From Sabulicella rubraurantiaca (GTDB taxonomy: Bacteria; Pseudomonadota; Alphaproteobacteria; Acetobacterales; Acetobacteraceae), in contig NZ_JAFEUU010000011.1 in assembly GCF_017355885.1 (NCBI RefSeq), positions 62,001-126,000 of the forward strand: a stretch of 64,000 bases of DNA, read 5' to 3'. Of the stretch, positions 1 through 9,590 are shown piece after piece; position 1 is the first letter of the stretch; each line of letters begins with the position of its first letter. Both the position numbers and the translations under genes were made by a program. The notes under the pieces were generated by a model that saw nothing but the letters and a program-made list of their open reading frames with translations, was not told the DNA's origin and did no database searches.

Positions 1-500
1 ACGGGCTGGATGGCTTGGCCATCGTGCCGGTGATGATCGCGGCCGCCGTGTTTGCGCTGATCGCCTACCTCGTCGGCAACCGCATCTTCGCCGACCACCT
101 CCAGCTGCACGGCGTCCCGGGCGCGGGCGAGCTGGCGGTGATCTGCTCGGCGCTCATCGGCGCCTCGCTCGGCTTCCTGTGGTTCAACGCGCCGCCGGCG
201 GCGGTCTTCATGGGCGACACGGGCTCGCTCTCGCTGGGCGGCGCGCTGGGCGCGGTCGCGGTCGCCACGAAGCACGAGATCGTGCTGGCCATCGTCGGCG
301 GGTTGTTCGTGGTGGAGACTCTCTCCGTCATGATCCAGGTCTTCTGGTTCAAGCGCACCGGGCGGCGTGTCTTCCTGATGGCGCCGCTGCACCACCATTT
401 CGAGAAGAAGGGCTGGGCCGAGCCCACCATCGTGATCCGCTTCTGGATCATCGCCATGGTGCTCGGGCTGGTCGGCCTCTCGACGCTGAAGATCCGATGA
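1..500 (+). CDS. mraY: Phospho-N-acetylmuramoyl-pentapeptide transferase MraY, 3' part only (5' end outside window)
   Basis: MraY is an integral membrane enzyme that transfers phospho-MurNAc-pentapeptide from UDP to undecaprenyl phosphate, giving lipid I. Only the C-terminal part, about 165 residues, is present. The reading frame is open from base 3, so the TTG at 15 is not the real start. Visible family features are the [10 protein letters not shown] segment, the [14 protein letters not shown] histidine-rich motif that forms part of the active site, and a final hydrophobic helix ending in STLKIR. The stop codon overlaps the murD start (ATGA). Identification is secure from the motifs and the murD-ftsW neighbours. 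The gene belongs to the dcw cluster. Confidence 0.97.
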   Translation, partial: GLDGLAIVPVMIAAAVFALIAYLVGNRIFADHLQLHGVPGAGELAVICSALIGASLGFLWFNAPPAAVFMGDTGSLSLGGALGAVAVATKHEIVLAIVGGLFVVETLSVMIQVFWFKRTGRRVFLMAPLHHHFEKKGWAEPTIVIRFWIIAMVLGLVGLSTLKIR

Positions 501-1822
501 TGCCGTTCGCGGGGCAGCGCGTGGCGGTGGTGGGGCTCGGCAAGGCCGGGCTGCCTGCCGCGCGTCGCCTCGTCGAATGGGGCGCGGAGGTGACGGCCTG
601 GGATGACAGCGAGAAGGCGCGCGAAGAAGCGCGCCGCGTCGGGCTTCGCATCGCTAACCCGGCGGAGCGCTTCGCCTTCGACGTGCTGCTGCTCTCCCCG
701 GGCATCGCCCATCGCCTGCCCCGCCCGCACAAGGCGGCCGAGGCGGCGCAGGCGGCGGGCGCGCCCATCCTGTCCGAGATCGAGTTCCTGTTCCGCGCCG
801 TCCGCCATGCCGGGTCGCGTGCGCGCTTCGCCGGCATCACCGGCACCAACGGCAAGAGCACGACGACGGCGCTGCTGGCGCATATCCTGGAGAGCGCGGG
901 GAGGAAGGTCGCGGTGGGCGGCAATCTCGGCCCGCCCGCTCTCGGCCTGCCTATCCTGAGTGATGACGGCATCTACGTGCTGGAAATGTCCTCCTACGCG
1001 CTGGAGCGGCTGGACCGGACGCATTTCGACGTGGCCTGCCTGCTGAACCTCACGCCCGACCACCTGGACCGGCACGGCGACATGGCGGGCTATCGGGCTG
1101 CCAAGGCGCGCATCTTCGCGCATCACGGGCCGGGCGACGTGGCGGTGCTGGGCCAGGGCGATGTGCTCACTGCCTCGTTCGCGGAGGAAATCCCCTCGCG
1201 CGTCATTCCGCTCGGACCGGGCGGGGTGTGGTGGGAGGGACGCATCCTGCGCGACACGGCGGGCCCAATCACCGACCTCACCGAGTGCTCCACCTTGCCG
1301 GGCGATCACAACGCCCAGAACGCGGCAGCCGCCTGCGCCATGGCGATGGAGCTCGGCGTGCCGCGCGACGCGCTGGCGGTGGGGCTGCGGAGCTATCCCG
1401 GCCTGACGCACCGTCAGGAGGTCGTGGCGGAGCGCGACGGCATCCTGTTCGTGAATGACAGCAAGGCCACCAACGCCGACAGCACCGAGAAGGCCCTGGC
1501 TTCCTACGGGCGCGTCGTCTGGATCGCGGGCGGAGAAGGCAAGGAGGGTGGGATCGCCCCCCTCGCGCCGCTTTTCCCGCGCATCGCCCACGCGCTGCTG
1601 ATCGGGCGCGACGGCCCCGAATTCGCCGCAACCCTCGCATCGCATGGGGTCGCGCATGAGGTGGTGGGCACGCTGGAGGCGGCGGTGCCCCGCGCCATGG
1701 CGCTCGCGAAGCGCGGCGACGTGGTGCTGCTCTCCCCCGCCGCGGCCTCCTGGGACCAGTTCACCGGCTTCGACGCGCGGGGCGACCGCTTCCGCCAACT
1801 CGTGAGGGAGGCACTCGGCTGA
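497..1822 (+). CDS. murD: UDP-N-acetylmuramoyl-L-alanine--D-glutamate ligase MurD
   Basis: Cytoplasmic Mur ligase that adds D-glutamate to UDP-MurNAc-L-Ala at the expense of ATP. The protein is 441 residues, normal for the family. It has an N-terminal Rossmann-like VVGLGKAG segment, the ATP-binding [12 protein letters not shown] loop near residues 113-124, the [12 protein letters not shown] segment, and the C-terminal [12 protein letters not shown] and [12 protein letters not shown] motifs. The start codon is ATG at 497, overlapping the mraY stop; a second ATG follows immediately at 500 and cannot be excluded. The stop overlaps the ftsW start by one base, consistent with translational coupling along the cluster. 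Confidence 0.97.
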   Translation: MMPFAGQRVAVVGLGKAGLPAARRLVEWGAEVTAWDDSEKAREEARRVGLRIANPAERFAFDVLLLSPGIAHRLPRPHKAAEAAQAAGAPILSEIEFLFRAVRHAGSRARFAGITGTNGKSTTTALLAHILESAGRKVAVGGNLGPPALGLPILSDDGIYVLEMSSYALERLDRTHFDVACLLNLTPDHLDRHGDMAGYRAAKARIFAHHGPGDVAVLGQGDVLTASFAEEIPSRVIPLGPGGVWWEGRILRDTAGPITDLTECSTLPGDHNAQNAAAACAMAMELGVPRDALAVGLRSYPGLTHRQEVVAERDGILFVNDSKATNADSTEKALASYGRVVWIAGGEGKEGGIAPLAPLFPRIAHALLIGRDGPEFAATLASHGVAHEVVGTLEAAVPRAMALAKRGDVVLLSPAAASWDQFTGFDARGDRFRQLVREALG

Positions 1823-2961
1823 TGGCCGTCTCGCGCAACGACACTTCCGTGCTAGGCCGCTGGTGGTGGAGCGTGGATCGCTGGACCCTGGCGGCGCTGC
1901 TTTCCCTCGTGGCGATCGGCTACGTGATGATGCTCTCCGCCAGCCCGGCGGTCGCGGAGCGCATCGGCGCCTCCTCCCGCCACATGTTCCTGGCGCGGCA
2001 GGTCATGTACTCGGTCCTCGCCGTGGGGGTGATGGTGGCGGTGTCGCTGCTCTCGCCACGCTGGGTGCTGCGCCTCGCCATGCTGGGCACGGTGGGCGCG
2101 CTGGCGCTGACCGCGATGACGCTGGTCGTGGGCACGGAGATCAAGGGCGCGCGGCGCTGGATCTCCCTGCCCGGCATGTCCTTGCAGCCCTCGGAGTTCC
2201 TGAAGCCCTGCCTCGCCGTGGTGTGTGGATGGCTGATCGCCGAGGGCAAGCGGACGCCGCGCTTCCCGGGCCTCGTGGTGTCCTTCGTGCTGATCGGGAT
2301 CGTGGCGGTGCTGCTGAAGCGCCAGCCCGATATCGGCATGCTGGCGGTGATCGTCGCCGTGTTCCTCGCCCAGGTCTTCGTTTCCGGCATCAACCTGTTC
2401 TGGGTGATGGTGGGCGGCGTCGGCGTCGTCGGGCTGGGCGTGCTCGCCTACACGCTGCACGGGCACGTCCGGATGCGCATCAACCGCTTCCTCTATCCGG
2501 AGGCCCACAGCAACTCCGACGGCGACTTCCAGATCCGCATGTCGCTGGAAGCTTTCGGCAATGGCGGACTGCTCGGGCGCGGCCCAGGCGAGGGACGTGT
2601 GAAGGACGTGCTGCCCGACGCCCATGCGGACTTCGTCTTCCCCGTGGCAGCGGAGGAGTTCGGCCTCGTCGCCTGCCTCGTGATCCTGGGCATCTTCGCC
2701 TTCGTGGTGCTGCGCGGCCTCCTGCGCCTGTGCGAGGAGCGCGACATCTTCGTCTCCCTCGCCGCGGCGGGACTGCTGACCCAGTTCGGGCTGCAGGCCT
2801 TCATCAACATGGGGTCCTCGCTCCGCCTCATCCCGACCAAGGGGATGACGCTGCCCTTCGTGTCCTATGGCGGCTCCTCCGTCGTCGCGCTGGCGCTGGG
2901 CATGGGCTTCCTTCTGGCCCTGACGCGGCGGCGTATCTCGCGGATGGAACCGGGTACATGA
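1822..2961 (+). CDS. ftsW: Septal SEDS-family glycosyltransferase FtsW
   Basis: Polytopic membrane protein of the SEDS family, which polymerises septal peptidoglycan together with its partner transpeptidase (FtsI, expected upstream of the window). The 379-residue sequence has about ten hydrophobic segments. Hallmarks include GARRWISLPGMSLQPSEFLK in the first half, RQPDIGMLAVI, and the late FINMGSSLRLIPTKGMTLPF and SYGGSSVVALALGMG segments. The ATG at 1822 overlaps the murD stop by one base, and the stop overlaps the murG start by four bases. RodA is the alternative paralogue, but the position between murD and murG favours FtsW. Confidence 0.95.
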   Translation: MAVSRNDTSVLGRWWWSVDRWTLAALLSLVAIGYVMMLSASPAVAERIGASSRHMFLARQVMYSVLAVGVMVAVSLLSPRWVLRLAMLGTVGALALTAMTLVVGTEIKGARRWISLPGMSLQPSEFLKPCLAVVCGWLIAEGKRTPRFPGLVVSFVLIGIVAVLLKRQPDIGMLAVIVAVFLAQVFVSGINLFWVMVGGVGVVGLGVLAYTLHGHVRMRINRFLYPEAHSNSDGDFQIRMSLEAFGNGGLLGRGPGEGRVKDVLPDAHADFVFPVAAEEFGLVACLVILGIFAFVVLRGLLRLCEERDIFVSLAAAGLLTQFGLQAFINMGSSLRLIPTKGMTLPFVSYGGSSVVALALGMGFLLALTRRRISRMEPGT

Positions 2962-4055
2962 TCGCCATCGCGGCCGGGGGCACAGGAGGCCACCTCTTCC
3001 CGGCCGAAGCCCTGGCCGCCGAGCTGTCCGCGCGTGGCGAGCGCATCGCGCTCTTCACCGATGCGCGCTCAGCCGCCTTCGACAGCCCTGCCTTCGCCCA
3101 GGCCGAGCGCTTCGTCCTGAAGGGCGGTGGGGTGGCAGGGCGCAGCGCATGGCGCGCCGCCCAGGGCCTCGCCCAGCTTGGCCAGGGGACGATGGTGGCA
3201 CGCGGCCTGCTGCGCCGGTTGGAGGCGCGGGCGGTGGTGGGGTTTGGCGGCTACCCGGCCATCCCGCCGGCCATCGCCGCGTTGACGCTTCGCAGCGCCC
3301 GGCCCGTGCTGGTCATCCACGAGCAGAATGCCGTGCTGGGCCGGGCCAACCGGTTTCTCGCGCCGCGCGCCGATGCCCTCGCCCTCACCTATGGCGAGAC
3401 GGCCAAGGTGCCGGCCGGCGCGAAGCCGCATGTCGTGGGCAATCCGGTGCGACCCGCTCTCGCCGCCCTGGCCGGGCACGGCTACGAGGCGCCGCGCGAG
3501 GGGGCGATCCGGCTGCTCGTCACCGGCGGATCGCTTGGCGCGCGGGTCTTTGCCGACACGGTGCCCGCCGCCATCGCCTCCCTGCCCGAAGCCCTACGCC
3601 ACCGGCTGATCGTCACGCAGCAATGCCGCGCCGAGGACCTCGAGCGGGTGCGCGCCGCCTATGCCGGCACCGGCATCCCGGTCGAATTGTCGCCCTTCTT
3701 TTCCGACATGCCGCGCAGACTGGCGACGGCGCATCTGGTGGTGGCGCGGGCCGGGGCCTCGACCTTGGCGGAACTGGCGTGCGCCGGGCGTCCCGCGCTG
3801 CTGGTTCCCTTGCCCTCGGCCATCGACGACCACCAAGTGGCCAATGCCCGTGCCCTGGCCGGTGCCGGAGCGGCGCGCGTGCTGCCCCAGGCCGAGATGG
3901 ATGCGGGCGCCTTGTCCAGCCTCCTTTCGACATGGCTGCTTGCGCCGGAAAAGCTTGCCGCAGCCGCCCGAGCCGCGTCATCCCTCGCCCGCCCACAGGC
4001 GGCGCGCGACCTCGCCGACCTCGTCCTTGCCCTCCTTCGCCGGAAAGCCTCCTGA
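2958..4055 (+). CDS. murG: UDP-N-acetylglucosamine--undecaprenyl-PP-MurNAc-pentapeptide GlcNAc transferase MurG
   Basis: Membrane-associated GT28 glycosyltransferase that adds GlcNAc to lipid I to form lipid II. It has 365 residues. The N-terminal glycine-rich loop AAGGTGGH lies at residues 5-12, the [11 protein letters not shown] and [12 protein letters not shown] segments follow, the second-domain glycine motif is TGGSLGARV, and the UDP-GlcNAc binding region contains [14 protein letters not shown] from about residue 266. The ATG at 2958 overlaps the ftsW stop (ATGA). A longer open frame extends upstream into ftsW but is a frame shadow. murC follows one base after the stop. Confidence 0.97.
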   Translation: MIAIAAGGTGGHLFPAEALAAELSARGERIALFTDARSAAFDSPAFAQAERFVLKGGGVAGRSAWRAAQGLAQLGQGTMVARGLLRRLEARAVVGFGGYPAIPPAIAALTLRSARPVLVIHEQNAVLGRANRFLAPRADALALTYGETAKVPAGAKPHVVGNPVRPALAALAGHGYEAPREGAIRLLVTGGSLGARVFADTVPAAIASLPEALRHRLIVTQQCRAEDLERVRAAYAGTGIPVELSPFFSDMPRRLATAHLVVARAGASTLAELACAGRPALLVPLPSAIDDHQVANARALAGAGAARVLPQAEMDAGALSSLLSTWLLAPEKLAAAARAASSLARPQAARDLADLVLALLRRKAS

Positions 4056-4056
4056 G

Positions 4057-5496
4057 ATGCGCGCATTGCCCCTGTCCATCGGCACGCTCCACTTCGTCGG
4101 CATTGGCGGGATCGGCATGTCCGGCATCGCCGAGGTGCTGCACAACCTCGGCTATTCCGTGCAGGGCTCCGACATCGCGGAGGGCTACAACGTCGCCCGC
4201 CTGCGGGAGCGCGGCATCCCCGTCCATGTCGGCCATCGCGAGGAGAACCTCGGCGACGCGCAGGTGGTGGTCGTTTCCACGGCGGTGAAGAAAGACAACC
4301 CGGAGGTCCAGGCCGCCCGCAAGCGCCTCCTCCCCGTCGTGCGCCGCGCCGAGATGCTGGCCGAGCTGATGCGCCTGAAATGGGGCATCGCGGTGGGCGG
4401 CACCCACGGCAAGACCACCACAACCTCCCTGATCGCCTGCGTGCTGGAGCAGGCGCGGCTCGACCCCACCGTGATCAATGGCGGCATCGTCAACGCCTAT
4501 GGCGGCAACACCCGCATGGGCACGGGCGAGTGGATGGTCGTGGAGGCCGATGAGAGCGACGGCTCCTTCCTGCGCCTGCCCGCCACGGTCGCCGTCGTCA
4601 CCAACATGGATGCCGAGCACCTGGACCACTGGGGCACGGAGGAGGCGATGCGCGACGGCTATGCGCAGTTCGTCGGCAACATCCCCTTCTATGGCTTCGC
4701 CGTTCTCTGCATGGATCACCCAGGCGTGCAGGCGATGATTCCCAAGCTGGACCGGCGCCTCGTGACCTACGGCTTCTCGCCCCAGGCCGATGTGCGGGCG
4801 CAGAAGCTGCTGACCGACCGTGCGGGCGCCACCTTCGAGGTGACGGTGCAGGACCGCGCCACTGGCCGCTCGCGCACCATGAAGCCGTTCCGCCTGCCGA
4901 TGCTCGGCCAGCACAACGTGCAGAACGCGCTGGCCGCCATCGCCGTGGGCGTCGAGATGGAAGTGCCGGAGGACGTGATCCGCCAGGCCCTGGCCGGTTT
5001 CAAGGGCGTGAAGCGTCGCTTCACCCGCGTGGGCGAGGCGGGCGGCATCGCGGTGATCGACGATTACGGCCACCACCCGGTCGAGATCGCGGCCGTGCTG
5101 AAGGCGGCGCGACAGGCCGGGGCGCGCGACGTGATCGCCGTCGTGCAGCCGCACCGCTATTCGCGCCTGAAGCAGCTCTTCCCTGAGTTCTGCACCTGCA
5201 TGAACGATGCGGGCACCGTCATCGTCGCCGATGTCTATGCCGCTGGCGAGGCGCCGCTGGAGGGCATGGACAAGGATGCGCTGGTGGAAGGACTGCGTGC
5301 GCGCGGCCACCGCTCCGTCGTTCCGCTGCCCGAGCCCGACGCCCTGCCCGAAATGATCAACGCCATCGCCAAGCCCGGCGACTTCGTGGTCTGCCTGGGC
5401 GCCGGCAACATCACCACCTGGGCCCATGCCCTGCCGGCACAGCTTTCCGAGTTGCAGGCGAAATCCGGGCGGCTCGTGCCGCTCAAGCGCGCATGA
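4057..5496 (+). CDS. murC: UDP-N-acetylmuramate--L-alanine ligase MurC
   Basis: First of the cytoplasmic Mur ligases, adding L-alanine to UDP-MurNAc with ATP. The protein has 479 residues. The N-terminal nucleotide-sugar loop [14 protein letters not shown] begins at about residue 14, the ATP loop [10 protein letters not shown] lies near residues 115-124, and EADESDGSF, the [12 protein letters not shown] segment and the [13 protein letters not shown] motif follow in the expected order. The start ATG is one base after the murG stop. The stop overlaps the murB ATG by four bases. The open frame upstream of 4057 lies inside murG and is not used. Confidence 0.97.
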   Translation: MRALPLSIGTLHFVGIGGIGMSGIAEVLHNLGYSVQGSDIAEGYNVARLRERGIPVHVGHREENLGDAQVVVVSTAVKKDNPEVQAARKRLLPVVRRAEMLAELMRLKWGIAVGGTHGKTTTTSLIACVLEQARLDPTVINGGIVNAYGGNTRMGTGEWMVVEADESDGSFLRLPATVAVVTNMDAEHLDHWGTEEAMRDGYAQFVGNIPFYGFAVLCMDHPGVQAMIPKLDRRLVTYGFSPQADVRAQKLLTDRAGATFEVTVQDRATGRSRTMKPFRLPMLGQHNVQNALAAIAVGVEMEVPEDVIRQALAGFKGVKRRFTRVGEAGGIAVIDDYGHHPVEIAAVLKAARQAGARDVIAVVQPHRYSRLKQLFPEFCTCMNDAGTVIVADVYAAGEAPLEGMDKDALVEGLRARGHRSVVPLPEPDALPEMINAIAKPGDFVVCLGAGNITTWAHALPAQLSELQAKSGRLVPLKRA

Positions 5497-6389
5497 GTGG
5501 GGTTCTCACCCTTCCGGCACTGCGCGGACGGCTGGACGCGGGCGCACCGCTCGGCCCGCAGACCTGGTTCCGCGTCGGCGGCCCGGCGGAGTTCCTGGCA
5601 AAGCCTGCCGATGCGGAGGACCTGGTCGCGTTGCTGGCCGGGCTCGACCCTGCGACGCCGCTCACGGTGATCGGCGCCGCCTCCAACCTGATCGTGCGCG
5701 ACGGTGGCGTGCCTGGGATGGTGGTCCGCCTGCCGGCACGCGGCTTCGGTGCCATCGCGGCGGAAGCGGACGGTATCGTGGCTGGCGCCGCGGCGCTGGA
5801 CGTGACCCTGGCCGAGCACGCCGCTGCCGCCGGCCTCGCCGGGCTGGAATTTCTGTGCGGCATCCCCGGCAGCGTCGGCGGCGCCGTCGCCATGAATGCC
5901 GGCGCCTACGGCACCGAGGTCAAGGACGTGCTGGATTGGGCCGAGGTCGCGACGGCGCGGGGCGTCGAGCGCCTGCCCGCTTCTGCCTTCCGCTTCGGCT
6001 ATCGCCATGCCGCGCTGCCGGAGCGCGGAGTTGTCACCCGCGCCCGATTCCACGCCGCGCCGGGTGACGCAGCCGCGATCGCCGCCCGCATGGCGGAAAT
6101 CCGCGCGGCGCGAGAGGCCTCACAGCCTGTCCGCGCCCGCACCGGCGGCTCCACCTTCCGCAACCCGGAAGCCGGCAAGGCCTGGGCGCTGATCGACTCG
6201 GCCGGCTGCCGGGGTCTCACGCGCGGGGGCGCGATGGTGAGCGAGAAACACGCGAACTTCCTGGTCAACACGGGCGGCGCCACGGCGGCCGAGATCGAGG
6301 GACTGGGCGAGGAGGTGCGCGAACGAGTGCTTGCCCATTCGGGCGTGGCACTGCATTGGGAAATCCGGCGCATCGGGGTGGCGCAATGA
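5493..6389 (+). CDS. murB: UDP-N-acetylenolpyruvoylglucosamine reductase MurB
   Basis: FAD- and NADPH-dependent reductase that makes UDP-MurNAc, the sugar on which the stem peptide is built. The 298-residue protein shows the FAD-binding pattern [13 protein letters not shown] near residue 60 and [18 protein letters not shown] around residue 125. The catalytic-region motif is [19 protein letters not shown] from about residue 216, followed by [10 protein letters not shown]. This is the shorter MurB type typical of alphaproteobacteria. ATG at 5493 overlaps the murC stop, and the stop overlaps the ddl start, so both junctions are ATGA-type overlaps. Confidence 0.97.
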   Translation: MSGVLTLPALRGRLDAGAPLGPQTWFRVGGPAEFLAKPADAEDLVALLAGLDPATPLTVIGAASNLIVRDGGVPGMVVRLPARGFGAIAAEADGIVAGAAALDVTLAEHAAAAGLAGLEFLCGIPGSVGGAVAMNAGAYGTEVKDVLDWAEVATARGVERLPASAFRFGYRHAALPERGVVTRARFHAAPGDAAAIAARMAEIRAAREASQPVRARTGGSTFRNPEAGKAWALIDSAGCRGLTRGGAMVSEKHANFLVNTGGATAAEIEGLGEEVRERVLAHSGVALHWEIRRIGVAQ

Positions 6390-7306
6390 ACACGGTGGCG
6401 GTGCTTTACGGCGGCATCTCGGCGGAGCGCGAGGTGAGCCTTTCTTCTGGTCGGCAGATCGTGGCCGCGCTGCGCGAAGCGGGCTTCGCCGTCGCGCCGA
6501 TCGAGGTCGGGTCAGATCTTTCCGCAACCATCGGCGCGCTCCAGGCGGCGAGGCCGGACGCGGTGTTCAACGCGCTGCATGGGCGCTTCGGCGAGGATGG
6601 CTGCATCCAGGGCGTGCTGGACTGGATGGGGCTGCCCTACACCCATTCCGGTGTCCGCACCTCCGCTGTCGCCATGGACAAGTCGGCCGCCAAGGCAGTG
6701 TTCGAGGCGCATGGCCTGCCTGTCGCCGCGCACAAGGTGGTTTCCCCAGAGGAGTTGGAGGAGGCGGATCCCCTCCCCCTCCCCTATGTGGTGAAGCCGG
6801 TGGATGAGGGCTCCTCCGTCGGCGTGTCCATCCTGCGCGAGGGCGACAACCGGCGCCGCGAGATCGCCCGCGGCTGGCGCTTCGGCCCGCGCATCATGGC
6901 GGAGCGCTTCATCCCGGGGCGGGAGCTGACCGTGGCGGTGATGGGCGACCGTCCCCTCGCCGTGACGGAGATTGCCACCGACAACCAGTTCTACGACTAC
7001 GAGGCAAAGTATGCCGATGGCGGCTCGCGCCATGTCCTGCCCGCCCGGATCCATCCTGAGATCGAGGCGGAGGCGAAGCGCGTGGCGCTCGCGGCGCACC
7101 GGGCGCTGGGCTGCCGCGGCGTGTCCCGTTCCGATTTCCGCTACGACGACACAGAGGGGGAGCCGGGCAAGCTCTTCCTGCTGGAGGTGAACACCCAACC
7201 CGGGATGACGCCCACCTCGCTGCTGCCGGAACAGGCGGCGCATCTGGGCATCCCCTTCCCGTCCTTGTGCCGCTGGATCGTGGAGCAGGCGCGCCATGGC
7301 GCGTGA
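6386..7306 (+). CDS. ddl: D-alanine--D-alanine ligase
   Basis: ATP-grasp enzyme joining two D-alanines, supplying the terminal dipeptide of the murein stem. The protein has 306 residues, the usual DdlB length. The N-terminal AVLYGGISAEREVSLSSG motif, the ATP-grasp lysine in YVVKPVDEGSSVGV (about residue 133) and the metal and substrate segment LEVNTQPGMTPTSLLPEQ (about residue 265) are all present. I chose ATG 6386 because it overlaps the murB stop and starts directly before the conserved N-terminal strand; an in-frame extension to 6356 lies inside murB. The 3' end overlaps ftsQ by 11 bases. Confidence 0.97.
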   Translation: MNTVAVLYGGISAEREVSLSSGRQIVAALREAGFAVAPIEVGSDLSATIGALQAARPDAVFNALHGRFGEDGCIQGVLDWMGLPYTHSGVRTSAVAMDKSAAKAVFEAHGLPVAAHKVVSPEELEEADPLPLPYVVKPVDEGSSVGVSILREGDNRRREIARGWRFGPRIMAERFIPGRELTVAVMGDRPLAVTEIATDNQFYDYEAKYADGGSRHVLPARIHPEIEAEAKRVALAAHRALGCRGVSRSDFRYDDTEGEPGKLFLLEVNTQPGMTPTSLLPEQAAHLGIPFPSLCRWIVEQARHGA

Positions 7307-8210
7307 GCCCAGCGCCGCGCGGCCGCGCCTGGCGGCGGAATCGCGCCAGCGCGCGGCGGCCAAGGCGCCGCAGCGCCCGTCGCGCCTGCGGCTGTGGCTG
7401 CGGCGGCGACGCAACTGGCTGAAGGGCGCGGGCATCGCGACCCTTGCCGTGGGTGGGCTGGGCGCGCTGTCGCTGGGCCTCATCGCCCTGGACCCGGCGG
7501 CGCGGCTGCGCGACGCGGCGCATCACCTCGCGGCGCTGGGGCGCGGTCCGGGCCTGTCGGTGCAGGAGATCCGCATCGAGGGGCGCGAATTCACCCCGCG
7601 CGAGGCGCTGCTCTTCGCGCTGCGGACGCAGCCTGGTGAGCCGATCCTGGATTTCGATCCCCATGCCGCGAAGCAGCGGCTGGAGGAGATCGCTTGGGTG
7701 GACGAGGCGCATGTGGAACGCCGCCTGCCCGGCACCGTGCTGGTTCGCCTCGTCGAGCGGCGCGCCTTCGCCATCTGGCAGAAGGATGGCCGCTTCTCCG
7801 TGATCGACCGCGAAGGCCGCGTGATGGCCTCGGAGCGGCTGGAGGCCTTCGGTCCCCTGCCGCTCGTGGTCGGCAACGGGGCGGAGCGCCACGCCGCAGC
7901 GATGATCGACCTGCTGCGTGGAACGCCCGAGATCGGCGAGCGCGTGCAGGCCATTATCCGCGTCTCCGAGCGGCGCTGGAACCTGCGCCTGCTCAATGGC
8001 GCCGACATCCTGCTGCCCGAGGGGCATGAGGGCGCTGCCCTGACCCGCCTCACCGAGCTGCACGCGCGCGACAAGCTGCTCGACCGGCCGCTCGCCTCGG
8101 TCGATATGCGCCTGCCGGACCGGCTGGTGCTGCGCCCCATGCCGAACGCCGCGCCCACCCCGGCGGCGACAGCAACACCCGCCGCTCCGAGCCGGTCGCC
8201 ACGCGGATGA
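7296..8210 (+). CDS. ftsQ: Cell division protein FtsQ
   Basis: Bitopic inner-membrane divisome scaffold. The 304-residue protein has a basic cytoplasmic N-terminus of about 45 residues rich in Arg, Lys and Ala, one membrane segment at about residues 46-66, a POTRA domain starting at LSVQEIRIEGREF (about residue 86) and a periplasmic FtsQ/DivIB domain. The C-terminus is a proline- and alanine-rich tail. The assignment rests on this architecture plus position between ddl and ftsA, since FtsQ sequences are poorly conserved. It overlaps ddl by 11 bases and ftsA by four. Confidence 0.93.
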   Translation: MAREPSAARPRLAAESRQRAAAKAPQRPSRLRLWLRRRRNWLKGAGIATLAVGGLGALSLGLIALDPAARLRDAAHHLAALGRGPGLSVQEIRIEGREFTPREALLFALRTQPGEPILDFDPHAAKQRLEEIAWVDEAHVERRLPGTVLVRLVERRAFAIWQKDGRFSVIDREGRVMASERLEAFGPLPLVVGNGAERHAAAMIDLLRGTPEIGERVQAIIRVSERRWNLRLLNGADILLPEGHEGAALTRLTELHARDKLLDRPLASVDMRLPDRLVLRPMPNAAPTPAATATPAAPSRSPRG

Positions 8211-9511
8211 AGGATCTCGTTCGCTTTCAGCCCCAGGCGGCCGAGCCGCCTGCGCGCTCTCGCCGCCTCGGCCCCGCGCGCTCCGGACCTTTTGGGGTGC
8301 TGGATATCGGTTCCTCCAAGGTGGTCTGCCTGATCGCGCGCATCGAGGGCGACGGCGTCCCGCGTGCCCTGGGCTTCGGCTGGCAGAAATCGCGCGGCGT
8401 GAAGGCCGGCTCCATCGTGGACATGGAGGCGGCGGAGCAATCCATCCGCGCCGCCGTGGCCCATGCGGAGGAAATGGCCGATCACCTGCTGAACGGGGTG
8501 ATCACCAACCTGTCCTGCGGGCAGCCGGAAAGCCGCGTCCACAACATCCTCTGGCCGGTGGGCGGGCGCGCCGTCACCGATGGCGACCTCCGCTCCATCC
8601 TCGCGGAAGGGGTGCGCCGCACCGCCTCGGAGGGGCGGGAGGCGGTGCATGCCTTCCCTCTCGGCTTCCAGGTGGATGCGACGGCCGGCGTCGAGGATCC
8701 GCGCTCCATGGTGTGCGACACGCTCTCCGCCCGGCTGCACGTGGTGGATGCGGCAAGCCACGCCCTCGCCAATCTCGGCGTGACCCTGCATCGCTGCGAG
8801 CTGGAAGCGGAAGAGATGGTCAGCGCCCCCTTCGCCGCTGGCCTCGCCACTCTCGTCGAGGATGAGCGCGAGATGGGCGCCGTGGTGGTGGAGATGGGCG
8901 CGGGCACGACCAGCCTCGCCGCTTTCGCCGAGGGGCGCCTGACCCATACGGCGCAGCTTCCGGTCGGCGGCTGGCAGGTCACGAACGACCTGGCCCGCGT
9001 GCTGTCCACCCCCATCGCCCATGCCGAGCGGCTGAAGACCATGCACGGCTCCGTCCTCGAATCCGCCGAGGACCGGACGGAGCTGCTCTCCATCCCGCAG
9101 GTGGGCGAGGAAGAGGACCAGATCGCCCGCGTCCCGCGCGAGATGGTGGTGCGCATCATCCGCCCCCGGCTGGAAGAAACTTTCGAGCTGCTGCGCGACC
9201 GGCTGGATGGCTCCGGCCTGCCGCTGGAGCTGCGGCGGCGCATCGTGCTGACCGGCGGCGCGTCGCAGCTGATCGGGGTGCGGGAGCTCGCGGCGCGCAT
9301 CCTGGGCCGCGAGGTGACGGTGCGGCTGGGCCGGCCGCGCATGGTGCGGGGGCTGCCGGAAACCGCATCCGGCGCCGGTTTCTCGGGCGTGGTCGGGCTG
9401 CTGGCATGGGCCGCGGGCGAAGGTCGCCCCTTGTGGGACCTTGCGCCCGGCCCCGTCCCGCGCGATGGGGTGATGGCGCGCCTCGTTCGATGGGTCCGGG
9501 AGCGTTTGTGA
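8207..9511 (+). CDS. ftsA: Cell division protein FtsA
   Basis: Actin-like ATPase that anchors FtsZ filaments to the inner membrane. The 434-residue protein has an N-terminal extension of about 25 residues before the phosphate-1 motif VLDIGSSKVVCLIAR, a second phosphate loop in VVEMGAGTTSLAAF, and the adenosine-region motif IVLTGGASQLIGVREL. The last residues, RLVRWVRERL, form an amphipathic helix of the kind that binds membrane. The ATG at 8207 overlaps the ftsQ stop by four bases. It is separated from ftsZ by 79 bases, the only sizeable gap in the cluster, and that gap can form a hairpin. Confidence 0.96.
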   Translation: MKDLVRFQPQAAEPPARSRRLGPARSGPFGVLDIGSSKVVCLIARIEGDGVPRALGFGWQKSRGVKAGSIVDMEAAEQSIRAAVAHAEEMADHLLNGVITNLSCGQPESRVHNILWPVGGRAVTDGDLRSILAEGVRRTASEGREAVHAFPLGFQVDATAGVEDPRSMVCDTLSARLHVVDAASHALANLGVTLHRCELEAEEMVSAPFAAGLATLVEDEREMGAVVVEMGAGTTSLAAFAEGRLTHTAQLPVGGWQVTNDLARVLSTPIAHAERLKTMHGSVLESAEDRTELLSIPQVGEEEDQIARVPREMVVRIIRPRLEETFELLRDRLDGSGLPLELRRRIVLTGGASQLIGVRELAARILGREVTVRLGRPRMVRGLPETASGAGFSGVVGLLAWAAGEGRPLWDLAPGPVPRDGVMARLVRWVRERL

Positions 9512-9520
9512 TTCTTCCGG

Positions 9521-9553
9521 GGGTCGGGAGTTTCACTAGGGAAGACCCGACTC
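9521..9553 (+). other. Imperfect hairpin between ftsA and ftsZ
   Basis: Bases 9521-9528 (GGGTCGGG) can pair with 9546-9553 (CCCGACTC, including one G-T pair). An inner stem of four pairs (9531-9534 with 9541-9544 after an internal mismatch) closes a six-base loop. There is no T run, so it does not look like an intrinsic terminator. It lies 38 bases before the ftsZ start, so processing or translational control in the ftsZ leader is possible. This is inference only. Confidence 0.35.
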
Positions 9554-9590
9554 GACACAGGTTCTATCCTGGGGGTGAGGAGAGACAGGC

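Noticed and set aside
65-1798. 577-codon open frame on the minus strand opposite mraY and murD
   Set aside because: High-GC shadow: His/Arg/Gly-rich composition and no family pattern, directly antisense to the clearly identified murD.
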